A DNA stretch of 62,311 nucleotides from JAXMBX01 sp046349635 (GTDB lineage Bacteria; Planctomycetota; Planctomycetia; Planctomycetales; Planctomycetaceae): positions 1-62,311 of the forward strand of contig JAXMBX010000029.1 in NCBI GenBank assembly GCA_046349635.1, read 5' to 3'. Both the position numbers and the translations under genes were made by a program. Under the pieces are notes generated by a model. The model had not been told where the DNA came from and searched no databases. It worked only from the letters and a program-made list of their open reading frames with translations. This document shows positions 9,234-18,248 of the stretch, piece after piece (position 1 is the stretch's first letter; the number at the start of each line of letters is the position of its first letter).

Positions 9234-11281
9234 ATGATGTGCCGACCTGTGGCGATTGTCTGCGTGCTCTTTGGATTTCTGGTGAATCATCTTCCCGCCG
9301 GCGAAGAAGTCACGCTGCTGACCGACCAGTTTGATATGCTCCCTTCGGGCGCGTTGTCGAAAGTGCTCTGGGCACGGGCGGAGTATCACTATCTTCCGGA
9401 ATGCGCCCCGAAAGGCCCGTGGTCGGTCACGTGCTACACCTCTTCGATCGGCTCGCAGCGGGCGTGGAAGATCATTGACCACAAAGGTCAACACGCGCTG
9501 CTGCAGACCTACACACCCGGTGCGGACAAGCACATCAGCCCGACGCTGCTCGCCGGTGATCCTCTGTGGCAGGATTATCGCATTGCGGTGAGCTTTGCCC
9601 CTGCCACGGAGCGACGGAGCGGGGTGATGTTCCGGGTTCGGAATAACCGCTGCTATTACTTTTTTGGAGTTGAGGAAGGGAACGCCGTTCTGAAGACCGT
9701 GCAGGACGAACTTCAGTTTCGAAAGCCGCTCGAAAAGATCCTGGCGAAGCAGTCGTTCCCCATCAAGCCGGGGAGGAATTGCAGGGGGTTGTCGAACTGC
9801 GAGGGAAGCACATCACCGCGACTCTGAACGGTCAGAAGATCGCGGATCTGGACGATGAGACTTTCACGTCCGGTCGCATTGCATTGACGGCGGGTGGTCC
9901 CACGCGTTTCGACAAGGTTGCAGTGACCGTTTCTCCGGAGGAGAAGCAGAAACTCGATGCGCGGATTGCGGAACGAGATTCGACGGAAGCCCGTCTGCAG
10001 GCGGAAAATCCCCAGCCGAAGGTGTGGAAGAAGTTTTCCATGAAGGAGTTCGGCGTGGGACGGAATCTGAGGTTCGGGGATCTTAACGGGGATGGTCAGA
10101 TTGATGTGCTCGTCGGCCAGATGGAGCATCACGGTCCCAAGGACAAGTTCAGCGAGCTGAGCTGCCTGACGGCGGTGACGTTCGATGGGAAGGTACTGTG
10201 GCAGATTGGAGAGCCGGACCCCTGGAAGGATCACCTTACGAATGACGTTGCGTTTCAGATCAACGACCTGGATGGTGACGGCAAGAATGAGGTCATCTAC
10301 TGCATGAACCAGGAACTGGTCGTCGCCGATGGGGGGACGGGTAAGACGAAGCAGAAGGTGCCGACACCCCAAGCGATTTCCACTCCCGAGAATCCGCAAA
10401 AGTATCCGCGCATTTTGGGGGACTCTCTGTTCTTCGCGGATCTCCGCGGCCGGGGGAGGGGGGATCACCTGCTGCTCAAGGACCGCTACACGAACTTCTG
10501 GGTCCTGGATCCCAATTTGCAGACGTTGTGGCACGGTTCCTGTACGACGGGGCATTATCCGTATGCGAAGGACATCGACGGCGATGGAAGGGATGAGCTG
10601 TTTGTGGGGTACTCGCTGTTTAACGCTGACGGGAAAAAATTATGGTCGCTGGATTCGCAGGTGAAGGACCATGCGGACGCGGTGATTGCCTGTGACCTGC
10701 ATCCGGAAAAGCCGGGCGAGGTGAAGATTCTGTGTTCGGCGAGTGACGAAGGGTTTTACATCGCGGACCTGGAGGGGAAGATCCTCAAGCGGCATCGGAT
10801 CGGGCACGCCCAGAATCTGACGGTCGCCAACCTGCGGTCGGATCTTCCGGGTTTGGAAATCATCGTGAGCAACTACTGGGGGAACCAGGGAATCACGCAC
10901 CTTTATAATGCGGAAGGAGAGCCCTACTTTGATTTCGAGCCATCCAATCATGGGAGCATTTGCTCACCAGTGAATTGGACGGGCAAGGAAGAGGAGTTCT
11001 GGTGCCTTTCGCCAAACCCCGAGCAGGGCGGACTGTACGATGGATATGGCCGGAAAGTGGTCAAGTTTCCACAGGATGGCCACCCCGACATGTGCTACAT
11101 GTCGCTGGATGTGACGGGGGACTGCCGTGATGAGCTCATCGTCTGGGATCCTTTCGAGCTATGGGTTTACACTCAGTCGGATGCTCCTCTCGCGGGGAAA
11201 CTTTACAAGCCCCGGCGCAATCCTTTGCATAACATTTCCAATTACGGCGGCTCAGGATCATTCCCCGGCTGGGCGGACTAA
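9234..11281 (+). CDS. Secreted FG-GAP/beta-propeller protein, rhamnogalacturonan-lyase-like, single frameshift near 9772
   Basis: Exported protein of about 682 residues after repair. It starts with a signal peptide ending about residue 22 (NHLPAGEE). Residues ~25-230 look like a concanavalin-type jelly-roll/DUF1080-like domain. The rest is a beta-propeller with calcium-binding FG-GAP loops: DLNGDGQIDV, DLDGDGKNEV and DIDGDGRDEL. The ending NPLHNISNYGGS plus SFPGWAD is typical of planctomycete proteins annotated as rhamnogalacturonan lyase (PL11-like), so a pectin role is possible but unproven. The frame breaks at CCGGGGAGG near 9772, where one G appears to be missing; the second frame takes over exactly at a matching point. 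It stands alone with 138 bases before it and 468 after. Confidence 0.8.
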
Positions 11282-11749
11282 AATTCCGGGCATATTATCG
11301 ACTTTATTAAAAATTTGCGCGGAGGGACTCGCCGCGCGGAGAATGACGGCTCATCGACCAGGCTGGACCAAAAACCTGTCGAAAAAGGGTGATGAGGTGA
11401 ATCCTGTGTTCACCTCATTCCGATGTCTTAAGGCACTAACTTCTACCTCGCAGGCTTTGCGACCCCGCTGATGGCGGCCGGCAGTCAAGGTATTCTGCGT
11501 GTGTCGGATTTGAGACGGGGAAAAGCGGAGAGCGATCGCCTCGCATCGTCCAGAGTCTCCTTTTTCCTGAAGGACTGCGTTCACGTTTGTGAAGAAAGCG
11601 TCAATGCCGTCCCGGTTTGATGAAAGCTACAGGCGATCGCATCTGGAGGTCGAATTCGGCCTTCGGAGTGGCTTTAACTGCTCTTTGCAATTTTCTCAAT
11701 CTCATCCGACAGGCAATGTCGTCGCGCGGGCCGGCGCACCGTTGATTGC
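11282..11749. other. Intergenic, no gene recognised
   Basis: 468 bases between the propeller protein and the HDOD gene. AT-rich at the left end, with a weak ATTAAAAATTT patch near 11304. No convincing open frame, hairpin terminator or RNA gene was seen. Confidence 0.45.
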
Positions 11750-12703
11750 ATGCGGATGAACTACGTATGCACGGAAAAAATGGCCATCGACTGGACAAAA
11801 TTTCGACTCGACAGCCTGGGGAATTACGACTCCAAGCAGTTGCCCCCGAAGCTGTCGATCCCGATGATGCCGCATGCATTGATGGCATTTATCAAGAAAT
11901 CGGAGGATCCGGATGCCGATGCCGCCGAACTGGGGAAAATCATTGAGGCAGACGCGGGGTTGACCGTGGAATTGCTCAAGCACCTGAATTCCAGCAGCAT
12001 GGCTTTGCGTCAGAAGGTCGCGAGCTGCCAGCGGGCGATCGCGGTGCTGGGATTTCAGCGGTGCAAATCCTTTCTGCTGGCGGCCGCGTTGAAGCGGGCG
12101 TTGGTGAACAGCAAGAAGTCCGCTCTCGATCAACAACTGTTCAGTCGCTCGAACCTGGAGCGGGCCTATTTTGCGCAGCAGGTGGCGAAGATTTTCGAGG
12201 CGGATGAGGAGTTGGCGTTCAGCGCCGCGGTGTTGAGTGACTGTGTCCTACCCTGCCTGATGGCGGAATACCCCGGCGAATACGCAACGTATCTGTCCAT
12301 GCCTCCCAAGGGGAAACCGGTCCTGACGGAGTTTGAGCAGAAGGCTTTGGGCTGGGATCACGCCCGCTCGATGGGGATGATCATGCTGGGCTGGAACTTC
12401 CCAGACGACCTGATCTGCTGCGTGCTGCACCATCATTCCGCGTACCAGCTTCTTTCGCGGGACGATCTGCGAGCCAGCGAGGCGACGGCGGTCGCGGTGG
12501 CGTCGCTGATTCCCGATCAACTCCAGCAGATGCCTCTGGGGCCTGCCATCCTGATGAAATTGCACACAATCGTACCGCAATTCGAATTGCAGCGGATCAC
12601 CGCGGAGGTGGATGCCCGGATCGCCGCGGATCTTCCCGCGGCAGCCAGTGCATTACCTCCTTTGCACGACCGGATCGAAGCCTCGGTCAAGATGCTCGCC
12701 TGA
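11750..12703 (+). CDS. HDOD domain signalling protein
   Basis: A protein of 307-317 residues with an HDOD domain, a degenerate HD fold that lacks phosphohydrolase residues and acts as a protein-protein scaffold in bacterial signalling and motility. Recognisable parts are the N-terminal SIPMMPHALMAFIKK (choice of proline-led first helix), GKIIEADAGLTVELLKHLNSS, and CQRAIAVLGFQRCKSFLLAAAL, which is the classic HDOD central block. An ATG at 11780, preceded by an A-rich GGAAAAAA, may be the true start; the ATG at 11750 is the longest choice. Its stop lies 28 bases before an HD-GYP gene on the same strand, so the two are probably one operon and one signalling module. Confidence 0.88.
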   Translation: MRMNYVCTEKMAIDWTKFRLDSLGNYDSKQLPPKLSIPMMPHALMAFIKKSEDPDADAAELGKIIEADAGLTVELLKHLNSSSMALRQKVASCQRAIAVLGFQRCKSFLLAAALKRALVNSKKSALDQQLFSRSNLERAYFAQQVAKIFEADEELAFSAAVLSDCVLPCLMAEYPGEYATYLSMPPKGKPVLTEFEQKALGWDHARSMGMIMLGWNFPDDLICCVLHHHSAYQLLSRDDLRASEATAVAVASLIPDQLQQMPLGPAILMKLHTIVPQFELQRITAEVDARIAADLPAAASALPPLHDRIEASVKMLA

Positions 12704-12731
12704 GATCAGTTTTACCAGAGAGACAAAGATC

Positions 12732-13994
12732 ATGAGAACCGCATCGACTTCCGGAACTGCGCGCGTCTCGATCGACGGCCTGAAGTCCGGAGCCCGGCTC
12801 CAGTCGCCGATCCAGGACGACAAGACCTCCGTGTTGCTTGTGGCCGCCGGGGTGGTGCTGACGGAGGCCATGATCGAAAAGATCCGGAAGCGCGGGATTT
12901 CGTTCGTCCGGGTTTCGATGAGCGATCTGGCGCGGGTGACAAAAGGGGACTGGGAAGCCCCTGAGCAGCCCAAAGCGGTCCGTGAGCCATTGCGTCAGAC
13001 GCCGCGTGAAGTGGCGGAAAAACTCAAGGACCAAGAGCGGAAAGGGAAGTGGAACGCCGGCTCGAAGGCGTTCATCAATACGGTGAAACGCCCGCGCTCG
13101 GTCGAAAACCAGAAGTATCGCATTCCGGAACTGAGCCAGAAATTCGCCACGACGGAAGTGGAGATCAAGGGGGCGTTCGTCAAACTGAGCCAGGGGAAGA
13201 GTCTCGACGCGGCGGTTCTGGAAAAGATCAGCGAAGAAGCGTTGAAGGAGATGGCTGAGGATATCGACTTGTTCCTCATCACGGGGATGAGCCGGGATGA
13301 AGGGCAGTACCCGTTTTCGCACAGCCTGCAAACGGCCCGGCTGGCGACCGCGATGGGGGCCAATTTGGGTCTGGACGCCGATTCCCTGAAGGAACTCGCC
13401 ATGGGGTGCCTGATCCATGACGTCGGCATGCTGAAGGTCAATCCGGACCTGCTCAACACGGAACGACCGCTCGATAGCATCGAACGACTGGATATCACCA
13501 AACATCCCATCTTTGCGTTTGACCTGATCAAGCAGATGCCCAACATCAGCGTCGGTGCCCGGATGGTTGCGTACCAGATGCACGAGCGGATCGACGGATC
13601 GGGTTATCCCCGGAAGCGGATGTGGTTCCAGATCCATCCACTCGCCTTGATTGCGATGGTCGCGGACACTTTTATCGCGATGACTTCACCGCGTCCGCAC
13701 CGTCCTCCGATTCATCCTTATTATGCCCTGGTCGAACTCCTGGAATCGGTGAAGGCGAAACAATTCGACCCGGCGGCGGTCAAGGCCTTGATCACGGTCG
13801 TGGGACTGTTCCCGGTTGGCTCATTTGTGGAATTGAGCGACAAGCGGATTGGGCAGGTCCGGTCCACGAACGAGGAACAAGTGGCGCGTCCCATGATTGA
13901 GGCGTGGAGTCCGCAGACTCCTGATCAAAAAGAGGTGATCGATCTCGCTCAGCGGGAAGATCTTACGATCGTTCGCCCGTATATCATGATGTGA
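12732..13994 (+). CDS. HD-GYP domain protein (putative cyclic-di-GMP phosphodiesterase)
   Basis: A 420-residue protein, start set at the ATG at 12732. The N-terminal 60 residues resemble the domain that precedes many HD-GYP modules (SIDGLKSGARLQSPI onward). The HD-GYP domain runs from about residue 190 to 365: a metal-binding H197, the HD pair H229-D230 (LIHDVGMLKVNPDLL), and the GYP block MHERIDGSGYP at 283-293. HD-GYP enzymes open cyclic-di-GMP. In most active members the GYP block begins HHE; here the first His is Met283, so one metal ligand may be missing and activity is uncertain. The upstream HDOD gene is 28 bases away and likely co-transcribed. Confidence 0.9.
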   Translation: MRTASTSGTARVSIDGLKSGARLQSPIQDDKTSVLLVAAGVVLTEAMIEKIRKRGISFVRVSMSDLARVTKGDWEAPEQPKAVREPLRQTPREVAEKLKDQERKGKWNAGSKAFINTVKRPRSVENQKYRIPELSQKFATTEVEIKGAFVKLSQGKSLDAAVLEKISEEALKEMAEDIDLFLITGMSRDEGQYPFSHSLQTARLATAMGANLGLDADSLKELAMGCLIHDVGMLKVNPDLLNTERPLDSIERLDITKHPIFAFDLIKQMPNISVGARMVAYQMHERIDGSGYPRKRMWFQIHPLALIAMVADTFIAMTSPRPHRPPIHPYYALVELLESVKAKQFDPAAVKALITVVGLFPVGSFVELSDKRIGQVRSTNEEQVARPMIEAWSPQTPDQKEVIDLAQREDLTIVRPYIMM

Positions 13995-14191
13995 ACTGTT
14001 GGAGGGAGAAAACCATCCCTCAAAATGACAGATCCGGCGCAGCCCGCACAACCGACAGGCTTCCCGCGGCGGGACGACCTTGCCGGACCTTCTTAATACT
14101 CAATCGTCCCTTCCCGGTCCGATAAGACAGGCAGGAAAATAAAGCATCTGCACGGACGCACTCTCAATCGACAACCGGGGTACGATGCACC

Positions 14192-14446
14192 ATGGGGCGG
14201 GCCATCCTGTTTGCAGCCGGGATTTATCTGACGACGTGCGGGATCAGCCTGCTTCCCGTTGAGAAGATCTCACTGAACTGGAATGCGTCGGCGGTGCACG
14301 GGTCGGCGGACTCCGCGCTGGAGTCCACGGCGACGCGGGTGGTCACTCCTCCCCGCTGGCTGTCCTTCAGTCTGATGACGGTGGGCTCGGTGGCAGCGCT
14401 GTATGCGGTCGCACTCCCCGCGCGGCGCAGATACCAGGAAGCCTGA
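14192..14446 (+). CDS. Small membrane protein of unknown function
   Basis: An 84-residue open frame starting ATGGGGCGG. It has two hydrophobic stretches: residues ~4-22 (ILFAAGIYLTTCGISLLPV) and ~57-75 (LSFSLMTVGSVAALYAVAL), then a basic tail (ARRRYQEA). This reads as a two-helix inner-membrane protein with a short exposed loop. No family is recognised, and it stands alone, 197 bases after the HD-GYP gene. The hydrophobicity pattern supports a real gene, but small size makes this tentative. Confidence 0.5.
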   Translation: MGRAILFAAGIYLTTCGISLLPVEKISLNWNASAVHGSADSALESTATRVVTPPRWLSFSLMTVGSVAALYAVALPARRRYQEA

Positions 14447-14828
14447 CGGTTTCCTGTACCTCAAACAGCGCGTGGCGGGGCTCCCACGGTCTCTTTGTTT
14501 CGTGACCCGAACGAAGTGGGAATCGGGCCGATTCGCCGGAGATCAGCCACTGCTGGGGCTCTTCTGGGGGGAAATTTCCGGCAATTCAGGGATTCGGACG
14601 GATTTGCCATCTGGCATTACCCCTTCAGCGGCTGTAGGTTGATGATTCTTCAGCCCGCTCTTTGAACATCCCGCTTCGCCGTTCGGCCTGCCCCCCCACG
14701 TCAACGATTTCCTGATGGTCTCTTCGTCCGGCCGTAGCGGCTGACATTGCGCCCAGAGTGCGTGGCGGCGGTTCTCAAAACTTCGGTTCCCAAAATTCAA
14801 CTCGTCTCAGTTCAGGATTGGAAGCGAC
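14447..14828. other. Intergenic, promoter region of the giant propeller protein
   Basis: 382 bases without a convincing gene. Short frames on both strands have no family resemblance. The promoter of the surface-protein gene at 14829 should lie in the right part, but no clear -35/-10 pair could be assigned. Confidence 0.4.
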
Positions 14829-17800
14829 ATGGTCTTACGGAATTGGCTCGAAGGCTTGTTGACCCATCGCCCGGCACGGCGCGTTCGTAAAAATCGCAGA
14901 AGCGAAATGCATGACCATCCGGGGCTGGAGACGCTCGAGATCCGGACGTTGCTGACGGACCCTGCGTTTGGGTATGCGATCGCATTGGGGGTGGACGGGG
15001 ACGACATGGTGACGTCGGTGGCCTCCGACCATTTTGGAAATGTGGCGGTGGCGGGCCGGTTCCACGGGACGGTCGATTTTGCCCCGGGAGCCGCGATCCA
15101 AGATGACACGTTGACCAGCACCAGCGGGTCTGATTCCTTTGTCGCCAAGTACGATAAGACCGGAACCTTGCTGTGGGTCAAGCAGATCGCCAACACGAGC
15201 CAGGACCGGGACGTGATGTTGACGATGAGCCAATCCGGGCTGGTTTATGCCACGGGGCAATTTTCAGGAAGCACCGAATTTAATTCGGGAGGTGGGTCAC
15301 AGAATCACGACAGTGGGGCTCACCCGGGGAGCTTCGTCGTCGGTTACAACCTGAGTGGAATCCTGTCCTTCGTGGATGTTCTGGGAGGGGGGACCGCGGC
15401 GGTCGATGCCAGCGGCATCACAACGGATCTGCAGGGGAATATCTACGCTTCGGGGATTATCGGCAATGGCACGGCGGACCTCGATCCTTCGAGCAGTACG
15501 CAGACCGTCACAAACACCGGCGATGGTTTCAACACCTACCTGGTCAAGCTGAATCCCTCGGGTGGTCTGGTCTGGGCAGAGACGCTGGAAAGCGACGCGG
15601 CGACGGCGGGATCATCGGTGACCTCTCTGGGGCTGGCCACGGATAGTGCCCAGAACGTGTACATGAGCGGGTTTTATTCCCACAAGGTGGACTTCGATCC
15701 CGGAGTCGGGACGAACTTCAAGACTGCGGCTGGGTCAGGAGACGACGGGTTCCTGGCAAAATTCAATTCCTCGGGTGCATTGTCGTATGTGGTGACGATG
15801 GGATCTTCGGCCGGGAGGGACGTCGTTAACGATGTCGCGGTCGACTCCTCAGGGATTGCCTACGTGACAGGCCGATATTGGCAGGGGCTGACGATCGATG
15901 ATCCGTTCAACTCAACTCCCGTTTCGGGGGGTGGTGCCCAGAGCGGCTTTGAAGGGTTTGTCGCGAAGTTCGATAAGGCGGGGAGCCTGTTCTGGGCGAA
16001 CAGCTTCGGTTCGGATGGACTCGACGGGGGGAACGGGATTGATGTCAACGATGCCGGGATGCTGTATGTGACGGGGAATTATTCCGGAACGGTCGATTTC
16101 GACGTCAGCCCGGCGTCCAAGACTCTAACGAGTGCCGGCGGTTCCTTCCCGGATGCATTCATCATGCGCCTGAATACTGGCGGCGCACTGCAATGGGTCC
16201 AGGGATTCGGCGGGGGATCGTTTGATCTGGCGAACAAGGTGTCGGCGGACGGATTTGGAGATGTGTATATCGGCGGTCAATTCCTCGAGAATGCGGATCT
16301 CGATCCGACGGCGGGATCAGATTTGCATACCGCGGACGGGGACAAATACGACGGCTTCATGGTGAAACTGACGCAGGATATCGTGCGACCGGAGGCGACG
16401 AATGATCTGTATTACCTTGCGGCGAATACTCCCCTGTTCTTAAGTGCACCCGGCGTGCTCGCCAACGATTTTCCGAAGACGGGAAAACCCCTGTCCGCAT
16501 TACTCGGGGATCTGGGTGGTACCGACCTGCATGGGGTTCTGAATTTCTCGTCAGATGGAGGGATCGAATTCACTCCGGATAATAACTTTGTGGGGACGGT
16601 TACTATCCCCTACGAAGCGTCGGACGGAACGCTCGATTCCGACCCCGGATCGTTGACAATCATTTACGGCGGGAGCTTTAACGCCCCAGCCCTGAACACG
16701 GGTGGAGATCCTCAGTTGCCGGACCTGGTCGAAGACGTTCCCCTGGCGTCGAACAACGGGTCGCTCGTGGCGGATATCATTGCCAGCATGGGCCCGAATG
16801 GCGGGATCACCGATCCGGACAGCGGGGCCCTGCAGGGGCTTGCCGTGATCGGTGCGAATCAGTCGAGCGGAAAGTGGCAATACAGCACGAACAACGGGAG
16901 CAGTTGGTCTGATTTCGGTTCGACCAATCTGCACGCCGCGTTATTGCTGGCGTCGAACTCCCAGACGCGGATCCGTTTTGCGCCCGGTCTGAATTTCAGC
17001 GGGACGACCGGCTTTGTGGCCGTGGCGTGGGACCAGACGGCGGGGACGAACGGGACAAAGACCTCGATCACATCCGCAGGGGGGAGCTCTTCCTTCAGTA
17101 TCAAACGGGAGACAGTGACGATCACCGTCAATGCGGCGAATGATGCCCCGACACTGGTTAGAACGGCCGCTTTGCCGGCGCTCGATGCGATCAACGAAGA
17201 TGAACCGGACAGCAATAATCCGGGAACTCTGGTTTCCGACCTGCGGAGCCGCATGCAGTCGAATGGTGGAAAGATCACTGACTCCGATCCGGTCACTCAT
17301 CAAGGGATTGCCGTGATCGGAGCGAACCAGTTGAAGGGGACGTGGCAATTCAGCATCGACGGTGGGGCGAGCTGGGCGAACTTCGGTTCCACGAGCGTCG
17401 GGAATGCGCTGCGACTGGTTCCTGATGCTGACACGCGTGTCCGGTTCCAACCCAAGCGGGACTACAACGGCGACGCGAAGTTTACGTTCGTGGCGTGGGA
17501 TCAATCAGACTCGGCGGCCAACGGCAGCTTCCAGGCGATCACCGCCGGGGGGTACTCGGCGTACAGCAATGGACGCCAGGACGTCCAGATCGTCGTGAAG
17601 GCGGTGAACGATGCGCCAAAACTCAACCCGAACGGTACTCCGTTCCTGACATCCATTCCGAAAAACATCACCAATAACAATAACGATGGAACGCTGGTCT
17701 CCGACATCATTGCCCGCATGTCTCCCAACGGGGGGATCACGGACCCGGATATCTCCGGCAGCGTGAACGGGATCGCGATTATCGGTGCGGACTCCTCACA

Positions 17801-18068
17801 CGGGACGTGGCAGTTCACCGTGGATTCGGGGAGTACCTGGACCGATTTCGGGACGATCAATCTGGGGAACGCGTTGTTACTCGACGGCGATTCCGACACG
17901 TTCATCCGGTTCGAGCCTGCCCCTGATTTTACGGGAACGGCGGGGATCTCCTTTATCGGCTGGGACGAAACGGAGGGGAGTACCGGAATCTTCCAGTCCA
18001 TCGCGGCTGCGGGGGGGACGACGGCGTTCAGTACGGGCCGGGAGATCGCACTGATCAATGTCACGTAG
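14829..18068 (+). CDS. Giant extracellular protein: LEPR-XLL-like start, SBBP beta-propeller repeats, three C-terminal modules
   Basis: A 1079-residue surface or secreted protein. The N terminus is basic (RRVRKNRRS) and then shows GLETLEIRTLLT, a variant of the LEPR-XLL motif found at the start of planctomycete and other giant secreted proteins. Residues ~45-515 carry about eight SBBP-type propeller blades (for example DSFVAKYDKTGTLLWVKQI). A cadherin-like/Big_9 Ig domain follows at ~518-618 (LSAPGVLANDFP to YEASDGTLDSD). The last 460 residues are three copies of a ~150-residue module at about 620-772, 773-928 and 929-1079, each with a G-I-A-V-I-G-A core, a GTWQFSIDGG-like strand and an FVAWDQ-like strand. 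It probably mediates adhesion or display. The same module recurs once at the end of the protein at 20414-24121. Confidence 0.85.
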   Translation: MVLRNWLEGLLTHRPARRVRKNRRSEMHDHPGLETLEIRTLLTDPAFGYAIALGVDGDDMVTSVASDHFGNVAVAGRFHGTVDFAPGAAIQDDTLTSTSGSDSFVAKYDKTGTLLWVKQIANTSQDRDVMLTMSQSGLVYATGQFSGSTEFNSGGGSQNHDSGAHPGSFVVGYNLSGILSFVDVLGGGTAAVDASGITTDLQGNIYASGIIGNGTADLDPSSSTQTVTNTGDGFNTYLVKLNPSGGLVWAETLESDAATAGSSVTSLGLATDSAQNVYMSGFYSHKVDFDPGVGTNFKTAAGSGDDGFLAKFNSSGALSYVVTMGSSAGRDVVNDVAVDSSGIAYVTGRYWQGLTIDDPFNSTPVSGGGAQSGFEGFVAKFDKAGSLFWANSFGSDGLDGGNGIDVNDAGMLYVTGNYSGTVDFDVSPASKTLTSAGGSFPDAFIMRLNTGGALQWVQGFGGGSFDLANKVSADGFGDVYIGGQFLENADLDPTAGSDLHTADGDKYDGFMVKLTQDIVRPEATNDLYYLAANTPLFLSAPGVLANDFPKTGKPLSALLGDLGGTDLHGVLNFSSDGGIEFTPDNNFVGTVTIPYEASDGTLDSDPGSLTIIYGGSFNAPALNTGGDPQLPDLVEDVPLASNNGSLVADIIASMGPNGGITDPDSGALQGLAVIGANQSSGKWQYSTNNGSSWSDFGSTNLHAALLLASNSQTRIRFAPGLNFSGTTGFVAVAWDQTAGTNGTKTSITSAGGSSSFSIKRETVTITVNAANDAPTLVRTAALPALDAINEDEPDSNNPGTLVSDLRSRMQSNGGKITDSDPVTHQGIAVIGANQLKGTWQFSIDGGASWANFGSTSVGNALRLVPDADTRVRFQPKRDYNGDAKFTFVAWDQSDSAANGSFQAITAGGYSAYSNGRQDVQIVVKAVNDAPKLNPNGTPFLTSIPKNITNNNNDGTLVSDIIARMSPNGGITDPDISGSVNGIAIIGADSSHGTWQFTVDSGSTWTDFGTINLGNALLLDGDSDTFIRFEPAPDFTGTAGISFIGWDETEGSTGIFQSIAAAGGTTAFSTGREIALINVT

Positions 18069-18248
18069 GCCGTCGTGCCTCAATATGAACAAGGCGTAAG
18101 TTTTCTCTCCGAGATCAAACTTTCGGGACAGCGCAGATTCTCCGGGTTGACAAAAAAATCCCTGAAAAAGCCGGGATTTGTGAAACTGGGGCCGGGTGAA
18201 AGTGTATAACCGAGGGTGTTGCGTCATCATTCTCAGGGAATACACGTT

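Noticed and set aside
18147..18210. TTGACA box and downstream TATAAC before the redoxin fusion
   Set aside because: Spacing does not fit a standard promoter, so no promoter was annotated.
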